Positions 30,727 to 40,443 of a DNA stretch of 64,000 nucleotides are shown here, piece after piece. Both the position numbers and the translations under genes were made by a program. Every line of letters starts with the position of its first letter. Positions within the stretch are counted from its first letter, which is position 1. The stretch is taken from assembly GCF_002042885.1 (NCBI RefSeq), contig NZ_MVFY01000017.1, forward strand, positions 1 through 64,000. The letters are read 5' to 3'. Source of the DNA: Citrobacter portucalensis. GTDB taxonomy: Bacteria; Pseudomonadota; Gammaproteobacteria; Enterobacterales; Enterobacteriaceae. The notes beneath the pieces were generated by a model. That model was not told where the DNA came from, did no database searches, and saw only the letters and a list, made by a program, of their open reading frames with translations.

Positions 30727-32556
30727 CTACTCTTCGTCGTCACCATCAACGTGTGCGCGAATAAGCGCCATAAACTCTTTACCGAAACGCTCCAGTTTAC
30801 GCATCCCCACACCGTTTACGCTTAGCATTTCACTCGGTGAAACCGGCATCTGCTCTGCCATTTCAATCAGCGTGGCGTCGTTGAACACCACGTACGGCGG
30901 AATGTTCTCTTCGTCGGCAATGGCTTTACGCAGCTTACGCAATTTGGCGAACAGTTTGCGGTCGTAGTTACCACCGAAGGATTTCTGCATCGCACGCGGT
31001 TTCAGCGCCACAATACGCGGTACAGCAAGCTGTAACGCAACGTCACCGCGCAACACCGGACGCGCGGCTTCTGTTAGCTGTAACGCGGAGTGATGAGCAA
31101 TATTCTGCGTCACCAGGCCCAGGTGAATAAGCTGGCGAATAACGCTCACCCAGTGTTCGTGGCTTTGCTCACGACCAATGCCATAGACCGGCAGTTTGTC
31201 ATGAGCCAGTTCGCGAATACGCTGGTTATTCGCTCCGCGCAGAACTTCCACGACGTACCCCATGCCGAAGCGTTGGTTAACACGGTAAATCGTCGACAGC
31301 GCTTTGCGCGCATCCATAAGTCCGTCGTACTGTTTTGGCGGGTCGAGACAGATATCGCAGTTGCCACACGGCTCCTGGCGCCCTTCGCCAAAATAGTTCA
31401 GCAGCACCAGACGACGACAGGTTTGTGCCTCGGCAAACGCCCCCATCGCATTGAGCTTATGACGCTCGATATCCAGTAGTTGCCCAGCGGGTTTCTCTTC
31501 GAGGCAACGGCGTAGCCATGCCATATCAGCCGGATCGTAAAACAGCATCGCTTCCGCAGGCAGGCCATCACGCCCGGCGCGGCCGGTTTCCTGGTAATAG
31601 GATTCGATGTTACGCGGAATATCGAAATGCACCACGAAGCGTACGTTAGGTTTGTTGATCCCCATACCGAACGCCACGGTCGCCACTACGATTTGCAGGT
31701 CATCACGCTGGAATTTCTCCTGCACCTCGGCGCGTACGGCATTTTCCAGCCCGGCATGATAAGCCCCGGCGCTGATGCCACGGCTTTGCAGACGCGCGGC
31801 GGTGTCTTCGACTTTGGCGCGACTGTTACAATAGATAATGCCAGACTTACCGCGCTGCTCTTGCACGTAGCGCATCAGCTGATCGAGCGGCTTAAACTTC
31901 TCCATCAGCATGTAGCGAATGTTCGGGCGGTCAAAGCTACTGATCTGAATTAACGGATCGTTGAGTCCCAGCAGACGCACAATGTCCAGCCGGGTTGTCT
32001 CATCCGCGGTCGCGGTCAGCGCCACAAACGGTAGCTTCGGGAAACGCTGACGCAGCTGGCCCAGCGCAGCGTACTCGGGGCGGAAATCATGCCCCCACTG
32101 CGAAATACAGTGCGCTTCATCAACCGCCAGCAGCACCGGATTCCAGTGCGCCAGATGCTCAAGGAAGTTATCCAGCATCAGGCGTTCGGGCGCAATATAC
32201 AGTAAGCGAATCTGCCCGCTGCGACAGCCCGCCATCACCTCAAGCTGTTGTTCACGACTTTGAGTAGAATTCAGGCACGCCGCCGCCACGCCGTTGGCTA
32301 GCAGTTGATCGACCTGATCTTTCATCAGGGAAATCAGCGGGGAAACAACAACGGTGAGTCCGTTTAGCAATAATGCGGGAATTTGATAGCACAGGGATTT
32401 ACCGCCGCCGGTCGGCATAACGACCAGGCAGTCGCGACCAGAGAGCACGGTATCAATGATTTCTTCCTGACCGGGGCGAAACTGTTGGTAGCCAAAGGTT
32501 TCCTGCAAAACCTGTTTAGCGCCCATTTCCAGATTCAACACTTCCGCCTGCGCCAC
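30727..32556 (-). CDS. recQ: ATP-dependent DNA helicase RecQ
   Basis: The product is a 609-aa 3'-5' helicase of the RecF pathway. Walker A is MPTGGGKS, the DEAH box VDEAHC, and the aromatic-rich loop SQWGHDFRPEY. The zinc site is CRRLVLLNYFGEGRQEPCGNC...C, then the winged helix and a C-terminal HRDC domain. The start is GTG at 32556. E. coli has ATG two codons earlier; here that codon is GTT, so GTG must be used. Confidence 0.96.
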   Translation of the reverse strand: MAQAEVLNLEMGAKQVLQETFGYQQFRPGQEEIIDTVLSGRDCLVVMPTGGGKSLCYQIPALLLNGLTVVVSPLISLMKDQVDQLLANGVAAACLNSTQSREQQLEVMAGCRSGQIRLLYIAPERLMLDNFLEHLAHWNPVLLAVDEAHCISQWGHDFRPEYAALGQLRQRFPKLPFVALTATADETTRLDIVRLLGLNDPLIQISSFDRPNIRYMLMEKFKPLDQLMRYVQEQRGKSGIIYCNSRAKVEDTAARLQSRGISAGAYHAGLENAVRAEVQEKFQRDDLQIVVATVAFGMGINKPNVRFVVHFDIPRNIESYYQETGRAGRDGLPAEAMLFYDPADMAWLRRCLEEKPAGQLLDIERHKLNAMGAFAEAQTCRRLVLLNYFGEGRQEPCGNCDICLDPPKQYDGLMDARKALSTIYRVNQRFGMGYVVEVLRGANNQRIRELAHDKLPVYGIGREQSHEHWVSVIRQLIHLGLVTQNIAHHSALQLTEAARPVLRGDVALQLAVPRIVALKPRAMQKSFGGNYDRKLFAKLRKLRKAIADEENIPPYVVFNDATLIEMAEQMPVSPSEMLSVNGVGMRKLERFGKEFMALIRAHVDGDDEE

Positions 32557-32574
32557 ATTAACCCCATTCGCCCG

Positions 32575-32605
32575 AAATAAAAACAGGCGCTATTTTCAGC
32601 GCCTG
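32575..32605 (-). terminator. Intrinsic terminator of pldA
   Basis: CAGGCGCT / AGCGCCTG (8-bp stem, 6-base loop, 32584-32605) is followed on the minus strand by TTTTTATTT. It lies between the pldA stop and the recQ start. Confidence 0.88.
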
Positions 32606-32644
32606 AGAGAGAAACTGCAATGATTAAAATACTCTCAATACTTA

Positions 32645-33514
32645 TCAGAAGATATCGTTGAGCATCACGCCCACACCAACACGCGTCTGATTGAAGTTGT
32701 AGTCAATCAGCGATTCGCCGTAACCACTGTAGACCTGAGTGTATAGACGCACATGCTTCGTAATGGGATAACTGGCCCCCAGCTCTGCACCGCCGTAGCC
32801 GGTATTCCAGTTGTACTGGCCTTTCACGCTGATAACAGCGTCACCCAGGTGATACCCCATTTTCAGCTGATAGTAGCCCATGTATTTAGTGATATCAGGG
32901 TTATCGTCGGTGCTACCAATCACGTACCACGGCTTAACTTCCACCAGCCAGTTACCATTTTCAGCCATCAGACGGGTATAAAGACGGTTCCAGCTACGTG
33001 ACGTGGGATCGGAACGGCCGTTGGAGTCATGGTTATAACCCATTTCGACATCACGAAGCGTCCAACCGGCAAAGCGATAGTCGGTGGCGAAACCGAGGAA
33101 CAATTGCGGTTCGTAGTTGGTTTCGCGAAACGGTGAAGACTCTTCACTGTTCGAAAGCTGCCACCAGGACTTCTGGGTATAGGAACCACCAAGTACCGAG
33201 TTTGGGCCTAATATCCCGCGCCAGAGCGGAAACGCCAGGCTTAGCTGAAACTTAACCTCATCTTTGCGCGCATTTTCGGACCAGCTATAACTGCTGATCG
33301 CCTCTTTGTTCATGTCGCTGGTATTGGTGTAAATAAGATAGTTGGTATCATAAGGATAAAGCGTGAAAGGGTTGTCATGTTCCTGCAGCATATTGGCGAT
33401 AATACTGCCACGAACCGCCGGTGCATCATGAATCTCTTTCACTGTCGCTTCCTGCGCATACGCGGTCAACGGCAGCATAATTGCTGGTAGTAACCATCCC
33501 AGAATCGCCCGCAT
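32645..33514 (-). CDS. pldA: Outer membrane phospholipase A PldA
   Basis: The product is 289 aa with a 20-residue signal peptide cleaved after AYA. The mature part forms a 12-strand barrel that hydrolyses misplaced phospholipids in the outer leaflet once dimerised with Ca2+. The His-x-Ser active site is in MGYNHDSNGRSD, followed by the Asn in RSWNRLYTR. The C-terminus ends in Phe, as outer membrane barrels do. Confidence 0.96.
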   Translation of the reverse strand: MRAILGWLLPAIMLPLTAYAQEATVKEIHDAPAVRGSIIANMLQEHDNPFTLYPYDTNYLIYTNTSDMNKEAISSYSWSENARKDEVKFQLSLAFPLWRGILGPNSVLGGSYTQKSWWQLSNSEESSPFRETNYEPQLFLGFATDYRFAGWTLRDVEMGYNHDSNGRSDPTSRSWNRLYTRLMAENGNWLVEVKPWYVIGSTDDNPDITKYMGYYQLKMGYHLGDAVISVKGQYNWNTGYGGAELGASYPITKHVRLYTQVYSGYGESLIDYNFNQTRVGVGVMLNDIF

Positions 33515-33679
33515 CGGTAATGTTCTCCTGAACCAAAATATTGATGAATTGTATAATTATCTGGCAAGTATTCTACATACTTAGCTAGTTACTCGTTAGT
33601 CATCCCGTCCTAAAGTAGAAAACAACAAATAATAAGCATAATATCAACATTTCATTAACCATTGAGGTGTAGGGATCGT

Positions 33680-34147
33680 ATGTCTGCCGTACTTACTGCT
33701 GAGGAAGCGCTGAAGTTAGTGGGTGAAATGTTTGTCTATCATATGCCGTTTAATCGGGCGCTGGGACTGGAGCTTGAACGCTATGAGAAAGAATTTGCTC
33801 AATTAGCCTTTAATAACCAACCGATGATGGTCGGCAACTGGGCGCAAAGCATTCTGCATGGCGGCGTGATCGCCTCGGCGCTGGACGTCGCCGCCGGGCT
33901 GGTATGCGTTGGGAGTACGCTGACCCGCCATGAAACGATCAGCGAGGACGAACTGCGTCAGCGGATGTCACGCATGGGTACAATCGATTTGCGTGTTGAT
34001 TATCTGCGCCCCGGAAGAGGGAATCGCTTTACCGCCACCAGTAGCCTGCTGCGGGCGGGTAATAAAGTCGCTGTTGCGCGAGTGGAATTGCATAACGAAG
34101 AACAGCTTTATATTGCCAGCGCAACCGCCACTTATATGGTGGGGTAA
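33680..34147 (+). CDS. yigI: Hotdog-fold thioesterase-family protein YigI
   Basis: The product is 155 aa from ATG 33680, preceded by TAGGGA. It is a PaaI-type hotdog domain with the conserved [17 protein letters not shown] helix and [10 protein letters not shown] strand. A medium/long-chain acyl-CoA thioesterase role is reported for E. coli YigI. It is divergent from pldA. Confidence 0.92.
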   Translation: MSAVLTAEEALKLVGEMFVYHMPFNRALGLELERYEKEFAQLAFNNQPMMVGNWAQSILHGGVIASALDVAAGLVCVGSTLTRHETISEDELRQRMSRMGTIDLRVDYLRPGRGNRFTATSSLLRAGNKVAVARVELHNEEQLYIASATATYMVG

Positions 34148-34198
34148 GTGCCTAAAAAAAGGTAAACTGCTGTTACATTTCTGCAATGAGTTTTCCCG

Positions 34199-35092
34199 AT
34201 GGATGCTAAACAAACGCGGCAGGGCGTGCTACTCGCTCTTGCTGCTTATTTTATTTGGGGTATCGCTCCCGCCTACTTCAAGCTGATTTACTATGTCCCG
34301 GCGGATGAGATCCTGACGCACCGCGTCATCTGGTCATTTTTCTTTATGGTGGTACTGATGAGCATCAGCCGCCAGTGGTCAGGCGTCAAAACGCTGCTAC
34401 AAACGCCAAAGAAGATCTTCCTGCTGGCGCTCTCTGCAGTGCTCATCGGCGGAAACTGGCTGCTGTTCATTTGGGCGGTCAATAATCACCATATGCTGGA
34501 AGCCAGCCTCGGCTATTTTATTAACCCACTGGTGAATATTGTGCTGGGAATGCTATTCCTCGGTGAGCGCTTTCGTCGCATGCAGTGGCTGGCGGTACTG
34601 TTAGCCGCCTGCGGCGTGCTGGTACAGCTGTGGACCTTCGGATCGCTGCCAATAATCGCGCTGGGACTGGCGTTCAGCTTTGCATTCTATGGGCTGGTGC
34701 GCAAGAAGATTGCCGTCGAAGCACAAACCGGCATGCTGATCGAAACCCTGTGGCTTTTACCTGTCGCCGCCATCTATCTGTTTGGCATTGCGGACAGCTC
34801 AACCAGCCATATGGGGCAAAACCCCATGTCGCTCAACCTGCTGCTGATTGCCGCGGGTGTCGTGACCACCATTCCACTGCTGTGCTTTACCGGCGCGGCA
34901 ACCCGCCTGCGTCTGTCCACGCTGGGATTCTTCCAGTATATCGGGCCTACGCTGATGTTCCTGTTGGCCGTCACCTTCTACGGTGAAGTCCCGGGAACGG
35001 ATAAAATGGTCACGTTTGCGTTTATCTGGGTGGCGCTGGCGATTTTCGTGATGGATGCGATTTATACGCAACGACGGGTTCGTCGGAGCTAG
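34199..35092 (+). CDS. rarD: EamA-family transporter RarD
   Basis: The product is 297 aa with about ten membrane helices in two EamA repeats. It starts MDAKQTRQGVLLALAAYFIWGIAPAY and is one residue longer than E. coli RarD. It is named from chloramphenicol sensitivity in Pseudomonas; the substrate in enterobacteria is unknown. It is 51 bp downstream of yigI. Confidence 0.93.
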   Translation: MDAKQTRQGVLLALAAYFIWGIAPAYFKLIYYVPADEILTHRVIWSFFFMVVLMSISRQWSGVKTLLQTPKKIFLLALSAVLIGGNWLLFIWAVNNHHMLEASLGYFINPLVNIVLGMLFLGERFRRMQWLAVLLAACGVLVQLWTFGSLPIIALGLAFSFAFYGLVRKKIAVEAQTGMLIETLWLLPVAAIYLFGIADSSTSHMGQNPMSLNLLLIAAGVVTTIPLLCFTGAATRLRLSTLGFFQYIGPTLMFLLAVTFYGEVPGTDKMVTFAFIWVALAIFVMDAIYTQRRVRRS

Positions 35093-35097
35093 GGGAG

Positions 35098-35160
35098 TGT
35101 CGGATGGCGCTTCGCTTATCCGGCCTACAAAAGCACATCGCCGTAGGCCGGATAAGTACA
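35098..35160. repeat. BIME between rarD and corA
   Basis: Two inverted REP units: GTCGGATGGCGCTTCGCTTATCC, continuing GGCCTACAA, and GCCGTAGGCCGGATAAGTAC. They fill the gap between convergent genes. Confidence 0.85.
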
Positions 35161-35164
35161 GTTA

Positions 35165-36115
35165 TTACAGCCAGTTCTTGCGCTTAAAGTACAGATACGG
35201 CGCCAGTCCCGCGAGCATCATAAAGACAATCGCGCCCGGGTAACCGAAGCTCCAGTGCAATTCCGGCATAAACTCAAAGTTCATCCCGTAGCTGGAAGCC
35301 ACCAGCGTCGGCGGCAGGAATACCACAGAAACCACCGAGAAGATCTTGATGATGCGGTTCTGCTCGATGTTGATAAAACCCATCGCCGCCTGCATCAGGA
35401 AGTTAACCTTCTGGAACAGCGATTCATTATGCGGCAGCAGTGACTCGATATCGCGCAGGATCTCACGCGCCTGCTCCAGCTGACTGCCCGGCAAACGCGC
35501 TTTACGCACCAGGAAGTTCAGCGCGCGCTGGGTATCCATCAGACACAGACGTACTTTCCAGCCGATATCTTCCAGTTCCGCCAGCGTCGACAGCGCTTCA
35601 TCATATTCATCGCCCTGACGCCCTTCCATGATCACACGGCTGAGTTTTTCCAGGTCGCTGTAGATGTTTTCGATCTCATCCGCCAGCTGTTCAATTTTGG
35701 TTTCGAACAGGTCGAGCAACAGCTCGTAGGCGTTGCCATCCACCATAGCCTGGTTACGCGCACGCATGCGGTACAGGCGGAAGGCCGGCAGTTCGCGCTC
35801 GCGCAGAGTAAACAGGCGGCCTTCGCGAATGGTAAATGCGACGGTTGAGTTACCCGCGTGATCGTCGGCGTCTTCGTAAAAGAAGAAGGAGTGGATGTGC
35901 AGACCGTCTTCGTCTTCAAAAAAACGTGCGGATGCTTCGATGTCTTCCAGTTCAGGGCGCGTAGCCAGATTCTGGCCCAAGTCCTTTTGCACACGGTTTC
36001 GTTCTTCGTCATCCGGCTCGACTAAATCGACCCAAACCGAACTGGCCAGGTGCTCGATCTCGTCTGCCTCAAGGCGAGTTAAACGATTGTTTTCCAGTTG
36101 AAATGCGCTCAGCAT
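35165..36115 (-). CDS. corA: Magnesium/cobalt channel CorA
   Basis: The product is 316 aa from ATG 36115. A large cytoplasmic alpha/beta and helical domain is followed by two C-terminal membrane helices; the YGMN selectivity motif sits between them ([20 protein letters not shown]). The tail FKRKNWL is typical. It is the main constitutive Mg2+ channel. A 150-bp leader with the small ORF corL and a hairpin precedes it. Confidence 0.96.
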   Translation of the reverse strand: MLSAFQLENNRLTRLEADEIEHLASSVWVDLVEPDDEERNRVQKDLGQNLATRPELEDIEASARFFEDEDGLHIHSFFFYEDADDHAGNSTVAFTIREGRLFTLRERELPAFRLYRMRARNQAMVDGNAYELLLDLFETKIEQLADEIENIYSDLEKLSRVIMEGRQGDEYDEALSTLAELEDIGWKVRLCLMDTQRALNFLVRKARLPGSQLEQAREILRDIESLLPHNESLFQKVNFLMQAAMGFINIEQNRIIKIFSVVSVVFLPPTLVASSYGMNFEFMPELHWSFGYPGAIVFMMLAGLAPYLYFKRKNWL

Positions 36116-36243
36116 GACCGGGACTCCCAATGCAAAAAATTATCGGACAGTTCGGAGGGCACACAGAAACAAATTGGGTTTCAGACCATTAAACAGCCTG
36201 ACTCAGCGCGACGGGAAAAAACAGAAGGTCGCTGACAACCGCG

Positions 36244-36271
36244 AAGGCTATCAGCAAAAAGGGATAGCCTT
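36244..36271 (-). promoter_or_regulatory. Hairpin in the corA leader
   Basis: AAGGCTATC / GATAGCCTT form a 9-bp stem around a 10-base A/G-rich loop. On the transcript it follows the corL stop directly, so ribosomes on corL would compete with it. Confidence 0.6.
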
Positions 36272-36326
36272 AGGAGTTGATCCTGGATGACAGGATAATG
36301 AGCCAGTATCTACTGGGTGTGTCCAA
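36270..36326 (-). CDS. corL: corA leader peptide CorL, 18 aa
   Basis: A TTG at 36326, nine bases after AGAGG, opens an 18-codon frame ending TAA at 36270; the product reads DTPSRYWLIILSSRINS after the initiator. A short ORF named corL in the corA leader of Salmonella couples translation to Rho-dependent termination under Mg2+ control. Position, size and the adjacent hairpin fit. I have not matched it residue by residue to a published corL. Confidence 0.65.
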   Translation of the reverse strand: MDTPSRYWLIILSSRINS

Positions 36327-36484
36327 GGCGAATGTCCTCTTAGCGTAATCGTGCGCGCATGTTACGCCAGCAAAATTTTGACGTCAACACGCAACGGATG
36401 GCGAAAAAGTAATAATTTCCCCTTATACAGAAAGGTTAGCAGAGGGGAATTATTTATCTATGATTTCAGAATATTAACCGACAG

Positions 36485-36573
36485 ATAGCCGGATGGCGCC
36501 TTCGCCTTATCCGGCCTACAAATCAAAATATTACGTTCCGCGTAGGCCTGATAAGCGCAGCGACATCAGGCGA
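36485..36573. repeat. BIME between corA promoter region and uvrD
   Basis: One REP unit (GCCGGATGGCGCCTTCGCC, then TTATCCGGCCTACAA) and an inverted diverged unit (GCGTAGGCCTGATAAGCGCAG) lie just downstream of uvrD. The stretch 36371-36484 before it holds the A/T-rich corA promoter area; no further feature is seen. Confidence 0.8.
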
Positions 36574-38736
36574 TCATACCGTTTCCAGTCTGGCGTAGGC
36601 GGCAACCAGCCATTTGATCCCCTGCCCCTGGAATGCGACCTGCAAACGACTGTGTTCGCCGCTTCCTTCCAGGTTGACGATGGTGCCCTCGCCAAATTTA
36701 GCGTGGCGCACGCGCTGGCCGAGCTTGTAGCCGGTATCATTTTCCGCCATTGGCGTGCCCATCCGCTGATGGCTCACCGGGCGGCTGACAGTGGCGCGCA
36801 GGCGAACCTCTTCAACGCACGCTTCCGGCAGTTCGCCGATAAAGCGCGACGGACGATGGTAAACCTCTTTGCCGTACAGACGACGCGTTTCGGCGTAGGT
36901 CAGCGTCAGCTTTTGCATTGCACGGGTCACGCCTACGTAAGCCAGGCGGCGCTCTTCTTCGAGGCGACCACCTTCGTCCAGCGACATCTGGCTGGGGAAC
37001 ATACCTTCTTCCATCCCGACGATAAACACCTGCGGGAACTCCAGACCTTTCGCCGAGTGCAGCGTCATCAACTGTACCGCGTCCTGCCAGGTATCCGCCT
37101 GCCCTTCGCCCGCTTCCAGCGCAGCGTGAGACAGGAACGCCTGCAGCGGCATTAAGTCTTCGTCTTCTTCGTTGTAGCTGAACTGGCGCGTTGCCGTCAC
37201 CAGTTCGTCTAAGTTTTCGATACGCGTCTGGCCTTTCTCACCTTTTTCCTGCTCGTACATCATGCGCAGGCCGGAGTCTTTAATCACCCGGTCAGTCTGC
37301 ACGTGCAGCGGCATATCGGCAGTCTCCTGGGCCAGTGCGTCAATCAGCTCCATAAAGCGCTGTAAGGCACTGGCGGCGCGACCCGCGAGGGCTTTTTCCT
37401 GCAACAGCTCACGACAGGCCTGCCACAACGTTAGCTGGCGGTCACGGGAGGTCTGACGCACCACATCCAAAGTACGATCGCCAATCCCGCGGGTGGGCGT
37501 ATTCACCACGCGCTCAAATGCGGCGTCGTCATTGCGGTTGGCGATCAGACGCAGGTAGGAAAGTGCATCTTTGATTTCCTGGCGTTCGAAGAAGCGCATC
37601 CCGCCATAAATCCGATACGGCATGCTGGCCTGTAACAACGCCTCTTCCAGTACGCGCGACTGGGCGTTGCTGCGATAAAGAATAGCGCATTGCTCCAGCG
37701 CACCACCGTTGTCCTGCCAGGTCTTGATACGATTGACCACAAAGCGCGCTTCATCGAGTTCGTTGAACGCGCAGTACAGCGAGATCGGTTCGCCGTCGAC
37801 GCCGTCGGTCCACAGCTTTTTACCCAGACGCCCGTTGTTGTTTTCAATCAGGGCGTTGGCCGCGCTGAGGATATTGTTAGTCGAGCGGTAGTTCTGCTCC
37901 AGGCGAATAGTTTCTGCGCCGGGGAAATCCGTGAGGAAGCGCTGGATGTTCTCCACCTGCGCTCCGCGCCAGCCGTAGATTGACTGATCGTCATCGCCGA
38001 CGATCATTACCTTGCCGGTATCGCCCGCCAGCAGGCGGATCCACGCGTACTGAATGTTGTTGGTATCCTGAAATTCGTCCACCAGGATATTGGTAAAACG
38101 TTCGCGGTAGTGCTGCAGGATATGCGGTTTGTTGAGCCACAGCTCGTGGGCGCGCAGCAGCAGCTCGGCGAAATCCACCAGCCCCGCGCGGTCACACGCT
38201 TCCTGGTAAGCCTGATACACTTTCTGCCAGGTTTGCTCAACCGGGTTGCCGTAGCTTTGCAGATGATGCGGACGCAGCCCTTCGTCTTTCTGGCTGTTGA
38301 TGAACCACATCGCCTGACGCGGCGGCCACTGCTTCTCATCAAGGTTCATCGCCTTGATCAGACGCTTGAGCAAACGCAGTTGGTCTTCACTGTCGAGGAT
38401 CTGAAAATCCTGCGGCAGGTTCGCATCCATATGGTGTGCGCGCAGCAGACGGTGGGCCAGACCGTGGAATGTACCTACCCACATACCGCCCTGGCTGGTT
38501 CCCATGATCTGGCCGATACGGTGGCGCATTTCCGCCGCCGCTTTGTTGGTAAAGGTCACCGCCATAATGGAGTACGGCGAGTTGTTCTCAACCGTCAGTA
38601 ACCAGGCGATACGGTGCACCAGCACGCGCGTTTTACCACTCCCCGCGCCTGCCAGAACCAGCATGTTGCTGCGTGGCGCGGCCACCGCTTCACGCTGTTT
38701 ATCATTAAGGCTGTCGAGCAGGTAAGAAACGTCCAT
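36574..38736 (-). CDS. uvrD: DNA helicase II UvrD
   Basis: The product is a 720-aa SF1A 3'-5' helicase of nucleotide excision and mismatch repair. Walker A is GAGSGKT (30-36), motif II is VDEFQDTN and motif III DDDQSIYGWRGA. The C-terminal Tudor-like segment GQRVRHAKFGEGTIVNLEG binds RNA polymerase. The ATG at 38736 (MDVSYLLDSLNDKQ) is chosen over an in-frame upstream start that lies in the leader next to the LexA box. Length equals E. coli UvrD. Confidence 0.97.
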   Translation of the reverse strand: MDVSYLLDSLNDKQREAVAAPRSNMLVLAGAGSGKTRVLVHRIAWLLTVENNSPYSIMAVTFTNKAAAEMRHRIGQIMGTSQGGMWVGTFHGLAHRLLRAHHMDANLPQDFQILDSEDQLRLLKRLIKAMNLDEKQWPPRQAMWFINSQKDEGLRPHHLQSYGNPVEQTWQKVYQAYQEACDRAGLVDFAELLLRAHELWLNKPHILQHYRERFTNILVDEFQDTNNIQYAWIRLLAGDTGKVMIVGDDDQSIYGWRGAQVENIQRFLTDFPGAETIRLEQNYRSTNNILSAANALIENNNGRLGKKLWTDGVDGEPISLYCAFNELDEARFVVNRIKTWQDNGGALEQCAILYRSNAQSRVLEEALLQASMPYRIYGGMRFFERQEIKDALSYLRLIANRNDDAAFERVVNTPTRGIGDRTLDVVRQTSRDRQLTLWQACRELLQEKALAGRAASALQRFMELIDALAQETADMPLHVQTDRVIKDSGLRMMYEQEKGEKGQTRIENLDELVTATRQFSYNEEDEDLMPLQAFLSHAALEAGEGQADTWQDAVQLMTLHSAKGLEFPQVFIVGMEEGMFPSQMSLDEGGRLEEERRLAYVGVTRAMQKLTLTYAETRRLYGKEVYHRPSRFIGELPEACVEEVRLRATVSRPVSHQRMGTPMAENDTGYKLGQRVRHAKFGEGTIVNLEGSGEHSRLQVAFQGQGIKWLVAAYARLETV

Positions 38737-38762
38737 TGGCACCGCCGCGTAAAAGTAGGTAA

Positions 38763-38789
38763 GGCGGATAAGCGTAGCGCCATCCGCCA
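38763..38789. repeat. REP-like unit in the uvrD leader
   Basis: GGCGGATAAGCGTAGCGCC with ATCCGCC forms a REP-type palindrome between the LexA box and the uvrD start, so it is transcribed in the 5' leader. REP units are usually placed at 3' ends. Confidence 0.6.
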
Positions 38790-38794
38790 AAAAG

Positions 38795-38810
38795 CTGGGT
38801 ATATATACAG
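38795..38810 (-). promoter_or_regulatory. LexA (SOS) box of uvrD
   Basis: On the minus strand the sequence is CTGTATATATACCCAG, matching CTGT-N8-ACAG with one change in the last quartet and equal to the known E. coli uvrD box as I recall it. It lies 59 bp upstream of the ATG. Confidence 0.9.
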
Positions 38811-38824
38811 AGTTCTGCTGGTGA

Positions 38825-39541
38825 TTATATCAGCGAGGTTAGAGATGCCAACTGTGAAATTTCGATATGCGGAAGCAAACGACTGTCTGCGGTTTGCATC
38901 AGGTCGGCATTTTCCGGTTTGATCCAGCATGCCTGCATACCACAACGGATGGCGCCCGCGACGTCCGTCGTCAGGTCATCACCCACGTGCAGAATCTCAC
39001 CCACAGGCATTTTCAGTTTTTCCGCCGCCAACGTGTACATGTCGCTAAACGGTTTTGATCGCCCGTCGGGACCGGCACGCAGCACAAACTCAAAGTAATC
39101 ACCCAGGCCAAACAGTTCCGGCTGCGCGTTACCGTTGGTGATCGCCACCAGCGGCCATTTGCGGGCCAGCGCCTTCAGCGTGTCATGCGTCGTCTGCGGG
39201 ACTTCAATGCGGCTACGCCATTTGGCAAAATTCATCATCGCCGCATTCGCCCCCATTCTGGCTTCTGCCGCTGACAACCCCGCCTCCAGCATAGCGCGCT
39301 CTACGGCACGGTGACGCCATTGGGTAACATCGTGGTAGATTTCCGGCTCAGCGTCGCGAACGGCCTGACGTAAGCGCTGTAGGTCGCTATTTTGCAGCGA
39401 ATTCAACGCCGGGTGGTAATTCTGTACAAACGCGAGCGCTTCCTGCTCGGTGCGTTTGATAACGGGACGGTTATCGTAAAGGGTGTCATCAAGGTCAAAG
39501 GTGAGCGCAGAAATGCGCCCCAAAGGCCGGTAAAAACGCAT
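38825..39541 (-). CDS. yigB: FMN phosphatase YigB (HAD family)
   Basis: The product is a 238-aa HAD hydrolase. The nucleophile motif is [13 protein letters not shown]; the later motifs are AITNGN and [18 protein letters not shown]. In E. coli it dephosphorylates FMN in riboflavin synthesis. Its ATG overlaps the xerC stop by one base (TAATG). It ends the dapF-yigA-xerC-yigB run. Confidence 0.94.
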   Translation of the reverse strand: MRFYRPLGRISALTFDLDDTLYDNRPVIKRTEQEALAFVQNYHPALNSLQNSDLQRLRQAVRDAEPEIYHDVTQWRHRAVERAMLEAGLSAAEARMGANAAMMNFAKWRSRIEVPQTTHDTLKALARKWPLVAITNGNAQPELFGLGDYFEFVLRAGPDGRSKPFSDMYTLAAEKLKMPVGEILHVGDDLTTDVAGAIRCGMQACWIKPENADLMQTADSRLLPHIEISQLASLTSLI

Positions 39542-40443
39542 TATTTCCCCCGTTTGGCGCGCGGATGCGCCGCATCGTACACTGAAGCCAGGTGTTGAAA
39601 ATCAAGATGGGTATAGATTTGGGTCGTGGAGAGATTGGCATGCCCCAATAACTCCTGCACTCCGCGCAGATCGCCGCTCGACTCAAGCATATGCGTCGCA
39701 AAGGAGTGACGCAATTTGTGGGGATGTACGTGGCTGTTCAGCCCCTGCTTGATACCCCATTCAGCAAATCGTTTCTGCACGTTACGCGCCGAGATACGTT
39801 TGCCCAGTTTGGACAGAAATAGCGCATCGTCATCGCTGCCAAATAGCCCGCGTAGATCCAGCCAGTGCTCAATCCAAGCCACCGCGTTGCGGCCAATCGG
39901 CAGACGACGCTCTTTACTGCCCTTACCCATCACCCACACTTCGCCGGTGTCGAGGTCGAGATGTTTAATATCCAGCCCAACCAACTCAGATAAACGCAGA
40001 CCCGCGCCGTACATCACTTCCAGCATTGCTCTATCGCGCACAGCAAGGGGATCGTTGAGATCGATATCCAGCAGACGATTAACATCGTCGACATCGATAT
40101 TTTTAGGGAGATGACGCGGTGCTTTCGGCGCGGAAACGCTTTTTGCCGGATTAGCTTTCAGCTCGCCCTGATTAACCAGCCAATCGAAGAAACTGCGTAA
40201 CGCGGAGAGACGCAGTGCCAGACTCGCCGGCCCCAGTCCTTTACGACGGCTGCGAACAGCAAAACTACGTACCATCGCAGCATCACATTGTTGCCAGCTT
40301 TGCAGACCGGTCTCTCCGGATAACGCAATGATGGCATCAAGCTGACGCTGATAATTAAGCAATGTGACCGGGCTAAGCTGACGCTCAACGCCCAGATAGC
40401 GCAAAAAGCGCGCCACATCCTGAGAAAGGGGTGAATCGGTCAT
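39541..40443 (-). CDS. xerC: Tyrosine recombinase XerC
   Basis: The product is 300 aa. With XerD it resolves chromosome dimers at dif. The full catalytic set is present: Arg150, Lys174, His242, Arg245, His268 and Tyr277, each two positions beyond the E. coli numbering because of two extra N-terminal residues. It is coupled to yigA by a 4-bp overlap. It is a housekeeping recombinase, not a mobile-element integrase. Confidence 0.97.
   Translation of the reverse strand: MTDSPLSQDVARFLRYLGVERQLSPVTLLNYQRQLDAIIALSGETGLQSWQQCDAAMVRSFAVRSRRKGLGPASLALRLSALRSFFDWLVNQGELKANPAKSVSAPKAPRHLPKNIDVDDVNRLLDIDLNDPLAVRDRAMLEVMYGAGLRLSELVGLDIKHLDLDTGEVWVMGKGSKERRLPIGRNAVAWIEHWLDLRGLFGSDDDALFLSKLGKRISARNVQKRFAEWGIKQGLNSHVHPHKLRHSFATHMLESSGDLRGVQELLGHANLSTTQIYTHLDFQHLASVYDAAHPRAKRGK

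Noticed and set aside
39541-40443. Tyrosine recombinase taken as evidence of a mobile element
   Set aside because: It is XerC in its normal operon; no attachment sites or phage genes are nearby.
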